From Luteimonas granuli (GTDB lineage: Bacteria; Pseudomonadota; Gammaproteobacteria; Xanthomonadales; Xanthomonadaceae), in NCBI RefSeq assembly GCF_007795095.1, contig NZ_CP042218.1, positions 1,488,001 to 1,552,000 on the forward strand: 64,000 nt of DNA, in the 5' to 3' direction. The position numbers and the translations under genes were made by a program. Numbering within the stretch: position 1 is the first letter of the stretch; each line of letters starts with the position of its first letter. The notes beneath the pieces are model-generated. The model worked only from the letters and a program-made list of their open reading frames with translations, was not told the origin of the DNA and did not search any database. This document shows, one piece after another, positions 45,401-53,514 of this stretch.

Positions 45401-46264
45401 CCGCGCACCCTGGCCGAGGCCACGCCCTCGCTGCTCGACCCGCTGCCGCCGGGCGACTGGGAGGGCAACGAGTGGGGCGCGACCAGCGCGCCGAAGCCGC
45501 AGCGCCGCGACGACGGGCTGCGCCACCTGCCGGCGAGCGCCGCCGGCACCGCGCCGGCCGGCGCCGACAACGTCGCCTTCCTGCCGCTGGACGACGCCCG
45601 CCTGTCGCGCAGCCTCGACGAGCTGGTCGCCCGCCGCACCGCCTTCCTCGCCGACTACCAGGACGCGAAGTACGCCCGCCGCTACGCCGACTTCATCGCC
45701 CGCGTGCGCACCGCCGAGGAGACCCGCGCGCCGGGCAGCACGGACCTCACCGAGGCCGTGTCGCGCTATTTCTTCAAGCTCATGGCCTACAAGGATGAAT
45801 ACGAAGTGGCACGGCTGTACACCAGCGGCGAGTTCGAGCGCCGGCTGAAGCAGCAGTTCGAGGGCGACTTCAGGCTTGAATTCCACCTCGCGCCGCCGCT
45901 GCTGGCCAGGCGCGACGCCCAAGGCCGGCTGCGCAAGCGGGCCTACGGCCCCTGGGTGTTCAGTGCGTTCAAACTGCTGGCGAGGCTCAAGGGACTGCGC
46001 GGCACGCCGCTGGACGTGTTCGGCTACACGGCCGAGCGGCGCATGGAGCGGCAGCTGATCGCCGACTACGAGCGCACCGTGGGGGGCCTGCTGGAGACGC
46101 TCGACGGCGGCAACGTCGACCTGGCGACGGAGATCGCCTCGATCCCCGAGCACATCCGCGGCTTCGGCCACGTCAAGCATGCGCACCTGGAGAAGGCGAA
46201 GGTGCGCGAGGCGGACCTGCTGCGGGAGTGGACGAACCCGCTGCGGATCGTGCAGGCGGCCTGA
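42485..46264 (+). CDS. Indolepyruvate ferredoxin oxidoreductase, single-chain form
   Basis: A 1259-residue fused enzyme oxidatively decarboxylating 2-oxo acids (arylpyruvates, possibly branched-chain) to acyl-CoA with ferredoxin as acceptor. Order: pyrimidine-binding region (GGFVSGYRGSPLGGFD, ~65), TPP-binding region (HYCSGCPHNTSTK ... GIGCHYMVTWMD, ~460-495; YNDAVAMTGGQPVDG, ~555), Cys-rich ferredoxin-like insert (VCEGCGDCGVKSFC ... SACNKDFSCVEGFC, ~660-710), the gamma domain (LVTGVGGTGVVTIGALLGMAG, ~750) and a C-terminal DUF6537-type domain. This large form is widespread in aerobic proteobacteria and lacks separate iorA/iorB. No ferredoxin gene adjoins. Confidence 0.95.
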   Translation: MTSTAELSSPASANTSLTRGVTDPDYTLEDKYTRTQGRIYLSGVQALVRLPMMQRLRDQAAGLDTGGFVSGYRGSPLGGFDLELWRARKHLDGANVRFQPGLNEDLGATMVWGTQQTTLFPGATVDGVFGMWYGKGPGVDRSGDVFKHANAAGTSKHGGVLALAADDHACRSSTLPHGSEGEFTSALMPILNPAGVQDILDMGLVGWAMSRYTGRWIGFKTIAETVESSASVDVDPFAVEIVTPDDFDLPPGGLGIRWPDPPMEQEMRLHRYAVKAAQAFARANRIDRVVIDSPDARLGIATTGKSYLDVLQALEYLGLDARACAELGIRVYKIGMTWPLEPVGIRAFARGLEDILVVEEKLSFIESQMKELFYNFDFGLDGGRRPSIVGKHDESGEWILPSTGELTPATIAGVIARRILRFMPEGSDGAARIHAVLRWMEEKEGALALPRAQFPRVPHYCSGCPHNTSTKVPEGSRAMAGIGCHYMVTWMDRSTDTFTHMGGEGVTWSGQAPFTDTPHVFQNLGDGTYFHSGTLAIRQSVATGVNITYKILYNDAVAMTGGQPVDGTLSVPRIAHQVRSEGVEAIALLSDEIEKWSDPSIFPAGVTFHDRSELDAVQKRLREVKGTSVLIYDQTCATEKRRRRKRGKLPDPDRRVAINSLVCEGCGDCGVKSFCVSVLPKETEFGRKREIDQSACNKDFSCVEGFCPSFVTVHGGKPRKGKPATGLSKLANLPDPVFASDGSRPWNILVTGVGGTGVVTIGALLGMAGHLEGRGATVLDQTGLAQKGGAVTTHIRIAPRPSDIHAVRIAAGEADLVLGCDMVVVNDYWTLSKLRAGRSQVVINSYEAMPGTFTMRPDMQFPATDIISAVRKALGGGEDVAMSEAAAAARALNVVDATQLATALLGDAIAANLFMLGYAWQRGLVPLSLDALMRAVELNGAAIDMNRTAFAWGRLAAVDIEAVYEAAGIVRNPRTLAEATPSLLDPLPPGDWEGNEWGATSAPKPQRRDDGLRHLPASAAGTAPAGADNVAFLPLDDARLSRSLDELVARRTAFLADYQDAKYARRYADFIARVRTAEETRAPGSTDLTEAVSRYFFKLMAYKDEYEVARLYTSGEFERRLKQQFEGDFRLEFHLAPPLLARRDAQGRLRKRAYGPWVFSAFKLLARLKGLRGTPLDVFGYTAERRMERQLIADYERTVGGLLETLDGGNVDLATEIASIPEHIRGFGHVKHAHLEKAKVREADLLREWTNPLRIVQAA

Positions 46265-46402
46265 GCCTGCGCGGCGCCGCCTGTCGGCGTGATGAAGCCG
46301 GACACGGCCGTGGTGATAAAATCGCCACGACAAGCCCCCGCCGTCCATGCGGGCGGAACGCGGCTTCGGGTGGCTGGTCCTGTCCACACTCCGGAGGACG
46401 CC

Positions 46403-47173
46403 ATGAAGACCTTGCACCCGGGCACACTGCCCTCGCATCCGGGCCACGGAGCGACGCATATCCGTTTCGGCGAACCGTTCCGATGGCTTTCCCACGGGTT
46501 CGGTGACTTCCTGCGCACACCTTCCGTCGGCCTCGTGTACGGCCTGATGGTCACCGTGATGGGCTGGCTGGTCCTCGCGCTCGGCAACCACCCCTATTTC
46601 ATCGCCGCGGCGGTGTCCGGCTTCCTGCTGGTCGGCCCGATCCTGGGCGCGGGACTGATCGAGGCCTCGCGCGCGATGGAGGCCGGCGACACCCCGACCG
46701 TCGACACATCGCTGCGCGGCCTCGGCCGCAACCGCTCTGCACTGGAGCGCTTCGCCATGGCTTCGCTGGCGCTTGCGGCCGCGTGGCTGGTGGTCTCCAC
46801 CGTGGTGCTGAACGCCACGCTGGGACCCATCGCTCCCAACGTCGAACGGACGCTGTGGGACAGCGCGCTGCCGATGATGTCCTCCAGCCAGTGGCTCGCC
46901 TGGGCCGGTATCGGCGGCGTGCTCGCGGTGGTGGGCTACGCGCTCTCGGTCATCGCCGTGCCGCTGATGCTCGACCGGCACGCCAGCGCCGGCGACGCCA
47001 TGCGTGGCAGCCTGCGCGCCGTGGCGCGGCATCCCCTGGCGAGCGCCGAGTGGGCGCTGCTGATCGCGCTGCTCACGGCGATCGGCATCGCCACCGCACT
47101 GGTGGGGCTGATCGTGCTCTACCCGGTGCTCGGGCATGCCAGCTGGCATGCGTACCGGGCGCTCCGCGAATAG
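46403..47173 (+). CDS. DUF2189 integral membrane protein
   Basis: A 256-residue membrane protein with about six helices, including SVGLVYGLMVTVMGWLVLALG (~45), FIAAAVSGFLLVGPILGAGL, FAMASLALAAAWLVVSTVVLN, WLAWAGIGGVLAVVGYALSV and WALLIALLTAIGIATALVGL. The hydrophilic start GEPFRWLSHGFGDFLRTP and central GLIEASRAMEAGD are family marks. DUF2189 proteins have no proven function and often lie near respiratory oxidase genes. GGAGGA lies 6 nt before the ATG at 46403. A small dyad around GTGGTGATAAAATCGCCAC at 46310-46328 may be its promoter region. Confidence 0.9.
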   Translation: MKTLHPGTLPSHPGHGATHIRFGEPFRWLSHGFGDFLRTPSVGLVYGLMVTVMGWLVLALGNHPYFIAAAVSGFLLVGPILGAGLIEASRAMEAGDTPTVDTSLRGLGRNRSALERFAMASLALAAAWLVVSTVVLNATLGPIAPNVERTLWDSALPMMSSSQWLAWAGIGGVLAVVGYALSVIAVPLMLDRHASAGDAMRGSLRAVARHPLASAEWALLIALLTAIGIATALVGLIVLYPVLGHASWHAYRALRE

Positions 47174-47185
47174 GCGCGGGAACTC

Positions 47186-47422
47186 TCAGCCGCTGCAGCC
47201 CCCGCAGCACACCGAAGGCTGCTGCTCGACTTCGTCGGGCAGCACGTGGCCACCCACGCCGTTCAGCAGTTCCACCAGCTGGGCGGCGTCGATCGCCGCG
47301 TTCACGCGCAGGCCCTGCACCAGGTCGAGGTCGACCACCGACGCGGGATCGAACGCGAGCAGCGCGTCCTCGATGATCGCCAGCGGCGGCAAGGGCCGCG
47401 ACGCGCGTACGTGGAACTCCAT
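47186..47422 (-). CDS. Small protein with C-terminal CCGGC motif
   Basis: A 78-residue protein. The body (MEFHVRASRPLPPLAIIEDALLAFDPASVVDLDL ... LRVNAAIDAAQLVELLNGVG) has the strand-helix-strand-strand-helix pattern of heavy-metal-associated (HMA) or ferredoxin-like folds, but without the N-terminal CxxC; instead the protein ends QPSVCCGGCSG, a three-Cys cluster suited to binding a soft metal ion. No signal peptide. GGAG 6 nt before the ATG at 47422 supports the start. It is convergent with the DUF2189 gene (12-bp gap). Function inferred only. Confidence 0.75.
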   Translation of the reverse strand: MEFHVRASRPLPPLAIIEDALLAFDPASVVDLDLVQGLRVNAAIDAAQLVELLNGVGGHVLPDEVEQQPSVCCGGCSG

Positions 47423-47530
47423 CCTCGTCTCCTGCACGCGGCGCCCATGGGCGCCGATGGCCCATGTTCACGCCACGCCGGGAGTGGCGCGCTGACCCAG
47501 GTCAAGCGCGCCGGGGCTCCCGATGCCCTT

Positions 47531-48478
47531 TCAGCCCAGCGCCTCGATGTGTTCGACCATGCGCCGGCGCACCGCCTCGTCCGGCAGCCGGCCGATGGCC
47601 GCTCCCAGGTTGTCGACGACGTTGCGCGGCTGGCTGGTGGACGGCGTGGCCACGGTCACCGCGGGGTTGGAGACCACGAACTTGAGGAAGAACTGGCCCC
47701 AGGTGGCGATGTCGTATTCCGCCGCCCAGTCCGGCAGCGCGCGGCCCTCCACCCGCTCCCACAGACGCCTGCGCCCGAACGGCGCGTAGGCCAGCACGCC
47801 GATGCCGCGTTCCCGCGCCAAGGGGAAGATGCGCTTTTCCATCGTGCGGTTGTCGACCGCGTAGTCGACGCCGATGAAGTCGAGCTCCTCCTGGCGCATG
47901 TGGCGCTCGAGGTCGGCGTACTGCTGTTCGAAGGTGGTGGTCAGGCCGATGTAGCGCACGCGTCCCGCGGCCTTGGCCTCGCGGAGGATGGCGAGCTGCG
48001 TGGCCACGTCGCCCAGGTTGTGCACCTGGACCAGGTCGATGGGCGATTTGCCGATGCGGGCGTAGGACTGTTCCAGCTGCGCGCGCGCCGCCGCCGGATC
48101 CGCCGCGCCGCCGTGGCGTCCCGCGACGTTGAGCTTGGTCGCCCAGAACAGCTTCTCGGCGAGGCCCGCTTCCTGCGCCGCGCGTCCGGCCACCTCTTCC
48201 GAAGCGCCGTAGCCCGGCGCGGTGTCGAACACGCGACCGCCCTCGCGCACCAGCGCCTCCAGGATCCCGCGGATGCGGGCGGTGTCGCCTTCGCCGGCAA
48301 CGCGCGAAAACGAGGCCGAACTGCCCAGTCCCACGACCGGCAGCTGCTCGGTGGTGCCGGGAATGGCCCGGGTGATCAGCGCGCGCGGGCTGTCGTCGGC
48401 CAGCAGCAGCTTCGGGCTGATGGCGAGAGCCACGCCGGCGGCTGCCGAGAGCTTCAGGTAGTCGCGTCGCGTGATCAT
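47531..48478 (-). CDS. Tat-exported aldo/keto reductase
   Basis: A 315-residue NAD(P)H-dependent oxidoreductase of the aldo/keto reductase fold. The N-terminus MITRRDYLKLSAAAGVALAIS is a twin-arginine signal, so the enzyme is probably folded in the cytoplasm and exported. Catalytic residues: Asp and Tyr in FDTAPGYGAS (~85), Lys in WATKLNV (~112), His in VQVHNLG (~148). A Tat signal on an AKR is unusual but recurs in proteobacteria. Substrate unknown. The start at 48478 is chosen because RR sits at positions 4-5; an ATG 14 codons earlier would bury the signal. Confidence 0.9.
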   Translation of the reverse strand: MITRRDYLKLSAAAGVALAISPKLLLADDSPRALITRAIPGTTEQLPVVGLGSSASFSRVAGEGDTARIRGILEALVREGGRVFDTAPGYGASEEVAGRAAQEAGLAEKLFWATKLNVAGRHGGAADPAAARAQLEQSYARIGKSPIDLVQVHNLGDVATQLAILREAKAAGRVRYIGLTTTFEQQYADLERHMRQEELDFIGVDYAVDNRTMEKRIFPLARERGIGVLAYAPFGRRRLWERVEGRALPDWAAEYDIATWGQFFLKFVVSNPAVTVATPSTSQPRNVVDNLGAAIGRLPDEAVRRRMVEHIEALG

Positions 48479-48532
48479 GCGCAGGTCCTCGGAGGCGGTG
48501 TGGGCCGCCAGTTCTAGCACGTACCGGGCGGG

Positions 48533-49501
48533 TCAGACGTGGTCCGTGGCCGGAGCGCGCGCGTCCAGCCAGGCTTCCACCGCGGAGAGTCCGGCGAACA
48601 GCGCGGGCTCGCCTGTGAGCCAGTACTTGCGGATGTCCCGGAAGCGGCGGGCGCCGCGCTTCCCGATCCGCGCCACGATCCGGTCCAGGCCCTGCCGGAC
48701 AGCGTCGTCGTGCGCCTCCTTCCCGGCCTCGCGGACGATGTCGATCCACACCAGGCCGTCGGTGAAGTCGCCGAGCAGGTCCTGCAGCGTCCGCAGCCGC
48801 TGCAGGCATTCCGGCACCCCGGGCACCGCGGCGGCCACCGGCTCCAGGTGGTAGCGCAGGCGCTTGCCGGCGATGCGCGCGCGATGGATGGCCTTGCCGT
48901 CATCCTCGCCCGCCACCGCCGTCACGCGGCGTCGCAGCTCGGCCACGTCCAGGCGCAGCAGCGCGGCCAGGCTGGCCGCGAACGACACCACCTGTTGTCC
49001 GCGCTCGACGTGGTGCAGGCTCCGGTACCAGGGCAGGCTGTCGTCGAGGAGTTCCATCGACCGGGCGTACTCGCGCTCCACCTTCCCGCCGACCCCGGGG
49101 TCGCTGCGCGATGCCCGCGCCCCGAGGACAGCGAGCACCCAGTCGGCCGCCGCGCGCTCGTCCCCGGACAGCGCACCGAGCCGCCCGCGCAGCCACTTCG
49201 CGAACACCTCGTGGTCCCGGCTGGCATTGGTCGCCTTTGACACCTTGCGCAGCCGCTTCAGCGCCCGCTCCGGGACCATCCTGCCCGGCAGAACCACGTC
49301 CATGTCCAGCCAGCTGCGCAGCCGCCGGACCGCGACGCGGAAGTCGTGCAGCGCACTTCTGTCCCCAGGGTCGCCCAGGCGCGCATGGGCGGCGCGGATC
49401 CGCGCCTGCAGCTCGATCGCCACCAGCCTCGCGGCCCGCTGGGCGTCATCGCCCAACAGCGGCCCGATGTCCGGAAGACCCTTGTCGGCCGGGGCGCCCA
49501 T
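48533..49501 (-). CDS. CHAD-domain protein
   Basis: A 322-residue all-helical protein of the conserved histidine alpha-helical domain family. Key segments with conserved His/Arg/Lys: ALHDFRVAVRRLRSWLDM (~50-67), VSKATNASRDHEV, and AIHRARIAGKRLRYHLEP (~205-222), then LQDLLGDFTDGLVW. CHAD domains bind inorganic polyphosphate and often sit next to ppk or CYTH genes; none is adjacent here. It follows a DUF938 methyltransferase gene by 15 bp on the same strand, so they may share a transcript. Confidence 0.93.
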   Translation of the reverse strand: MGAPADKGLPDIGPLLGDDAQRAARLVAIELQARIRAAHARLGDPGDRSALHDFRVAVRRLRSWLDMDVVLPGRMVPERALKRLRKVSKATNASRDHEVFAKWLRGRLGALSGDERAAADWVLAVLGARASRSDPGVGGKVEREYARSMELLDDSLPWYRSLHHVERGQQVVSFAASLAALLRLDVAELRRRVTAVAGEDDGKAIHRARIAGKRLRYHLEPVAAAVPGVPECLQRLRTLQDLLGDFTDGLVWIDIVREAGKEAHDDAVRQGLDRIVARIGKRGARRFRDIRKYWLTGEPALFAGLSAVEAWLDARAPATDHV

Positions 49502-49516
49502 GCCCCGGATATTGCC

Positions 49517-50122
49517 TCATCCCTTTTCGCGCGAGAACACCAGGCAGCGGTTGTTGGCCGGCATGGCGACGTCGGCCATGCGCCCGAGGCCGGCGGCCGA
49601 TGCGAGCGCCTCCACCGCTTCGGCATCGCGGATCGCCGACCGCGGATCGCGCGCGGCCAGCCAGGCGTCGAAATCGCGGTTGCTGTCGCTGGTGTACGCG
49701 CCGCCGTAGTTGAATGGCCCGTAGACCACGAGCTTCCCTCCCTGCGCGCCATCCAGCAGGCGGCCGGCGCCGGCAAAGAACGCCTCCACTTCGGGCCAGC
49801 CCATGATGTGCAGGGTGTTGGCGGTGAACACGGCGTCGAAGCGGCCGGACTCCGGCCACGGACCACGGGCGACGTCGAGCTCGAGCGGTGCCGGCGTGTT
49901 CGGCAGCGCAGCCTCGTCGAGCCACAGGCGGATCCCCGCAAGCTGTGCGGCGACGTCCGAGCACTGCCAGTCCAGCCACGGCAGGGCCGCGGCGAAATGG
50001 ACCGCATGCTGGCCGGTGCCGCTGCCGATCTCGAGCACCCGGCGGCGGTCGGCGAAATGCTCCCGCAGGACGGCGAGGATCGGATCGCGATTGCGGTCGC
50101 AGGCGGGGGCGTGGGGTTTCAC
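49517..50122 (-). CDS. DUF938 SAM-dependent methyltransferase
   Basis: A 201-residue class I methyltransferase of the DUF938 family. The SAM-binding glycine loop is VLEIGSGTGQHAVHFAAALP (~30-49); CDRNRDPIL at the N-terminus and TANTLHIMGWPEVEAFFAGAGRLL and VYGPFNYGGAYTSDSNRDFDAWL downstream are family hallmarks. Substrate not known. The GTG start overlaps the stop of the M28 peptidase gene by 4 bp (GTGA), so it is translationally coupled to a secreted peptidase, a pairing without obvious biochemical logic. Confidence 0.92.
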   Translation of the reverse strand: MKPHAPACDRNRDPILAVLREHFADRRRVLEIGSGTGQHAVHFAAALPWLDWQCSDVAAQLAGIRLWLDEAALPNTPAPLELDVARGPWPESGRFDAVFTANTLHIMGWPEVEAFFAGAGRLLDGAQGGKLVVYGPFNYGGAYTSDSNRDFDAWLAARDPRSAIRDAEAVEALASAAGLGRMADVAMPANNRCLVFSREKG

Positions 50123-51780
50123 TGCACTCCCGGCCGGCTCGCCGCGCTCTCTTCCCGGGCCGCGCGGAACTCGCTCCCCTCGTCCCATGACGGCCACGCC
50201 CCGGACTCCGCCACTTCACGCGCCAGCCGCAGCACCACCTCCGTGTCCGCCACCGGTCCGCGCATGTCCCAGCCGTCGTCGAACTCGTCGCCGGGCTGGT
50301 GGTAGCGCGTGGCGAAATAGGCCGCGCGCGCGGCCCTGCCGCCTTCCACCCCGCCGTCCAGCTGGTCCATGCCCGGACCGATGGTGATCGCGGGCACGCC
50401 GGCCTGGGCGAAGGCGAAGTGGTCGGCGCGGTAGAAGAAGCCGGCCTCGAGGTCCGGATCGGGCGACCAGGTCCGGCCCAGCGCCTCGGCGGCGGCCGCC
50501 AGGTCACGCTCCAGCGAGACCTTGCCCAGGCCCCAGGACGAGATGTCGCGCGTCGGACCGTCCGGACTCCACATCTCGAGGTTCAGCACCGCGGCGGTGG
50601 TCTCGAGCGGGCGCAGGGGATGCGCGGCGTAGTGCGTCGCACCCAGGAGGCCGCTTTCCTCGGCGGTGAGCGCGAGGAACAGCACGCTGCGCGCGGGGCG
50701 CGGGCCGGCGTGCAGCGCGCGCGCGACCTCGATGATCGAGGCCACCGCGGTGGCGTTGTCGACGGCGGCGTTCATGATCGCGTCGCCGGTTCCGTCGGGC
50801 GCGCCGATGCCGAAGCCGTCCCAGTGGGCGGACAGGATGACCGTTTCGTCCGGCCGCGAGGCGCCCGGCAGCAGGCCGGCGACGTTGTGGCTGGTGATCC
50901 GCGAGCGCGCGACGTCGAAGGCGGCGCTGAAACGGGCATCGTCAAGAGCGTGGGCCCTGAAGCCCTGCTGCTGCGCGGCGCGCTTGGCCTCGTCGAAGTC
51001 AAGGCCCGCGGCGGCGAACAGCCGTTCGGCGGTCGCGCGCTGGATCCAGCCGCGCACGCGCAGGTGGTGGCTGTCGGCGTCGTCGCGGACGATGTCGAAC
51101 TGGGGCGCGGCGCGGCCGTTGCGGACGGTCGCCCAGGGATACGCGGCAGGTGCGGTCTCGTGCACGATCAGCACGCCGGCGGCGCCGCGCTTCGCGGCCT
51201 CCAGGTACTTGTAGGCCCAGCGTCCGTACCAGGTCATGGCGCGGCCGCCGAACTTCCCGGGTGCGGTCTCGAAATCGGGATCGTTGACCAGCACCACGAC
51301 CACCTTGTCCTTCACGTCGAGACCGGCGTAGTCGTCCCAGCCGAGCTCGGGCGCGGTGATGCCGTAGCCGGCGAAGACCAGCGGCACGCCCGCGAGGTCC
51401 ACGCGCGGGGCCGGGTGCAGGGACTCCAAGGCGATGTCTTCGCCGTTGGCCAGAGGCATGGCGGTTCCGGCGACGGTGAACGAGGTGGTGACATCGCCGC
51501 CGATTTCGCTGCGTTCCAGGGTCACGGCCTGGAGCCAGGTGCCGTTGTCGCCGGCCGGCTCGAGGCCGGCGGCTTCGAACTGCTCCGCGATGTAGGCGAT
51601 GGTCTTCGCCTCGCCGGGCGTGTCCGGAGCGCGGCCCTCGAAGTCGTCCGAGGCGAGGGTGCGGATGTGGCGGGCGAGGTTGGCGCTGTCGACCCCCGGA
51701 GCGGGGGCGGGGGCGTCCTTTCCGCAGGCGGCCAGCATCAGGCCGGCGATCAGGAGTCCCGCGATCGTGGTTCGCGTCAT
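50119..51780 (-). CDS. M28-family metallopeptidase lipoprotein
   Basis: A 553-residue zinc aminopeptidase or carboxypeptidase exported as a lipoprotein (LLIAGLMLAAC, Cys ~19). Residues ~125-260 hold a protease-associated (PA) domain (PLVFAGYGITAPELGWDDYAGLDVKDKVVVVL). The M28 catalytic domain (~300-520) keeps two-zinc ligands: His in LSAHWDGFG, Asp in AAVDNATAVAS, catalytic Glu in LTAEESGLLG, and His in YRADHFAFAQAGVPAITIG; the usual Asp of NLDM is in NLEMWSPDG. Probably degrades peptides in the periplasm or outside. Its stop overlaps the methyltransferase start. Confidence 0.94.
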   Translation of the reverse strand: MTRTTIAGLLIAGLMLAACGKDAPAPAPGVDSANLARHIRTLASDDFEGRAPDTPGEAKTIAYIAEQFEAAGLEPAGDNGTWLQAVTLERSEIGGDVTTSFTVAGTAMPLANGEDIALESLHPAPRVDLAGVPLVFAGYGITAPELGWDDYAGLDVKDKVVVVLVNDPDFETAPGKFGGRAMTWYGRWAYKYLEAAKRGAAGVLIVHETAPAAYPWATVRNGRAAPQFDIVRDDADSHHLRVRGWIQRATAERLFAAAGLDFDEAKRAAQQQGFRAHALDDARFSAAFDVARSRITSHNVAGLLPGASRPDETVILSAHWDGFGIGAPDGTGDAIMNAAVDNATAVASIIEVARALHAGPRPARSVLFLALTAEESGLLGATHYAAHPLRPLETTAAVLNLEMWSPDGPTRDISSWGLGKVSLERDLAAAAEALGRTWSPDPDLEAGFFYRADHFAFAQAGVPAITIGPGMDQLDGGVEGGRAARAAYFATRYHQPGDEFDDGWDMRGPVADTEVVLRLAREVAESGAWPSWDEGSEFRAAREESAASRPGVQ

Positions 51781-51908
51781 GGCAGCGCTCGCTTGGAAGT
51801 CCGTGCATTGTGACCGGAACGCCACGCCGGATGGACGACGGACACGGAGCCGCGGCTTCACGGCGGGTCCACGACGCATGCCCGGCGCGCATGCGGCATG
51901 ATCGCGCC

Positions 51909-52334
51909 ATGACCGACATCGAGACCGGAGCGCTGCTGGCCGACGCCAGCCAGGCGGCCGCCTACTACGTCCACATCCACGACCGCGCCGCGCTGGTGGA
52001 GGCCGCGAACGCGCTGGACTTCGCAGTGGTGGCGGTGGACCTGGAGTTCGCCGACGACAGGAGCGCCCTGCTCGACGCGCTCGCGGCCGCGCTGGAGCTG
52101 CCGCCGGGCTTCGACGCCCGGTGGGACGCGCTTGCCGACAGCCTGGGCGACCTGTCCTGGCTGCCCGCGCCCGGCTACCTGCTGCTGCTCGACCACGTCG
52201 GCGGCCTGCGCGAATCCGCGCCGGAGGATTTCGACATGCTGCTGGAGATCCTCGACGAAGCGGCGCGCGCGCATGCCGCAGCCGGCGTCCCGTTCTGGGC
52301 GCTGATCCCGGTGGCGTCGCCGCAGGCACCCTGA
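51909..52334 (+). CDS. Barstar-family protein
   Basis: A 141-residue protein of the barstar (ribonuclease inhibitor) fold: YYVHIHDRAALVEAANALDFAVVAVDLEFADDRSALLDALAAALELP (~18-64) then RWDALADSLGDLSWLPAPGYLLLLDHVGGL, with the acidic helix and Trp-Asp-Ala-Leu pattern of the family. In Bacillus, barstar blocks barnase; no barnase or other toxin is adjacent, and many proteobacteria have such orphan copies. The start at 51909 (MTDIETGALL) fits the family; an upstream ATG is unsupported. Divergent from the M28 peptidase gene. Confidence 0.88.
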   Translation: MTDIETGALLADASQAAAYYVHIHDRAALVEAANALDFAVVAVDLEFADDRSALLDALAAALELPPGFDARWDALADSLGDLSWLPAPGYLLLLDHVGGLRESAPEDFDMLLEILDEAARAHAAAGVPFWALIPVASPQAP

Positions 52335-52432
52335 GCGCAGGCCCGCGCGCACGGCGCCTTAGCGGAAAATGGACGCCCTGCACACGTCGCCGCACCGAGA
52401 CTGGCCGGAAGCCCATCGACCAGGGACCCGCG

Positions 52433-52759
52433 ATGAAGCGACTGCTGCCGATTTCCTGCGCCGTACTGGCGCTCGCGCTCACCGCCTGCAGCGACCCCGG
52501 CGAGGCCTACACCCCGGTGAGCGAACTGCCTTCCGAGCGGACGCCTGCGGATGACACGGCCAAGGACACGCCGCGCAGCCCGCCGCCGACCGACCCGCTG
52601 ACGCCACCGCCCGTGGATCCGGACCTGCCGCCGCCGGTCGACCCGTCCCTGCCGGCGCCGGCCGAGCCGCCGATCGACGAGACCCAGAGGCCGCCACCAC
52701 CGGTCGACTCGCCCATGATCAGCCCGCCGGAAAAAGAGCCCGCCGCGCCCACCGGCTGA
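52433..52759 (+). CDS. Proline-rich lipoprotein
   Basis: A 108-residue lipoprotein: signal ISCAVLALALTAC (Cys ~19) then an extended Pro/Asp-rich mature part with imperfect repeats PPPVDPDLP, PPPVDPSLP and PPPVDSP. Such chains are probably extended, peptidoglycan-spanning or surface-exposed spacers without an enzymatic role. AGGGA 7 nt upstream supports the ATG at 52433. It is convergent with folE (10-bp gap). The repeat makes its length liable to vary between strains. Confidence 0.75.
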   Translation: MKRLLPISCAVLALALTACSDPGEAYTPVSELPSERTPADDTAKDTPRSPPPTDPLTPPPVDPDLPPPVDPSLPAPAEPPIDETQRPPPPVDSPMISPPEKEPAAPTG

Positions 52760-52769
52760 GTCCGCAGAC

Positions 52770-53366
52770 TCAGCCGCGCGGGTCGCCGATGAAGCGCAGG
52801 AACTCCTGGCGCGTGCGCGCGTCGTCGCGGAAGCCGCCCAGCATCTTCGAGGTCACCATGCTGACTCCGCGCTTGTGCACGCCGCGGGTGGTCATGCATT
52901 CATGGCTGGCCTCGATGACCACGCCCACGCCGCGCGGCTTCAGCACGTCCTCGATCACCGCGGCGATCTGCGCGGTCATCTTCTCCTGCACCTGGAAGCG
53001 GCGCGCATAGGCCTCGACCACGCGCGCCAGCTTGCTGATGCCCACCACCTTGCCGTCGGGCAGGTAGCCGACGTGGGCCCTGCCGATGATCGGCGCCATG
53101 TGGTGCTCGCAGTGGCTCTCGAACTGGATGTCGCGCAGGACGATCATCTCGTCGTAGCCGCAGACCTCCTCGAAGGTACGCTCGAGGTATTCGTGCGGCT
53201 CCTCGCCATAGCCGCTGAACCAGTCGCCGTAGGCCTCGACCACGCGCTTGGGCGTGTCCAGCAGGCCCTCGCGCGTCGGGTCGTCGCCGGCCCAGCGCAG
53301 CAGCGTGCGCACGGCCTCCTCGGCCTGGTCGCGGCTCACGCCGTGGCGCTCTTCGTGGTCGGCCAT
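52770..53366 (-). CDS. folE: GTP cyclohydrolase I
   Basis: A 198-residue type IA enzyme making 7,8-dihydroneopterin triphosphate from GTP, first step of folate and pterin synthesis. Zinc ligands are present: Cys and His in [22 protein letters not shown] (~92-95) and Cys in [15 protein letters not shown] (~163). [23 protein letters not shown] and [23 protein letters not shown] are typical. With the zinc cysteines intact it is the zinc-dependent form, not the FolE2 type. Start [14 protein letters not shown] at 53366. Confidence 0.97.
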   Translation of the reverse strand: MADHEERHGVSRDQAEEAVRTLLRWAGDDPTREGLLDTPKRVVEAYGDWFSGYGEEPHEYLERTFEEVCGYDEMIVLRDIQFESHCEHHMAPIIGRAHVGYLPDGKVVGISKLARVVEAYARRFQVQEKMTAQIAAVIEDVLKPRGVGVVIEASHECMTTRGVHKRGVSMVTSKMLGGFRDDARTRQEFLRFIGDPRG

Positions 53367-53514
53367 GGCCGCTGCTCCGGATGACGTGGGCCGGCCATGG
53401 TACAGCGGGAACCGCGCGACCTTCCCGTGCCGCCAGTCCGGCCATGACCAACCGCCTGCACGCGGCGCCGCGGCTGCGGACACAATGCGGCTTCCTGCCA
53501 GCCTGGAAGCCACC

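Noticed and set aside
42368-47149. A 1593-codon open frame on the minus strand, antisense to the indolepyruvate oxidoreductase
   Set aside because: Its translation is His/Arg/Ala-rich with no domain, while the plus strand encodes a complete recognisable enzyme. It is open because GC-rich third codon positions suppress stops on the other strand.
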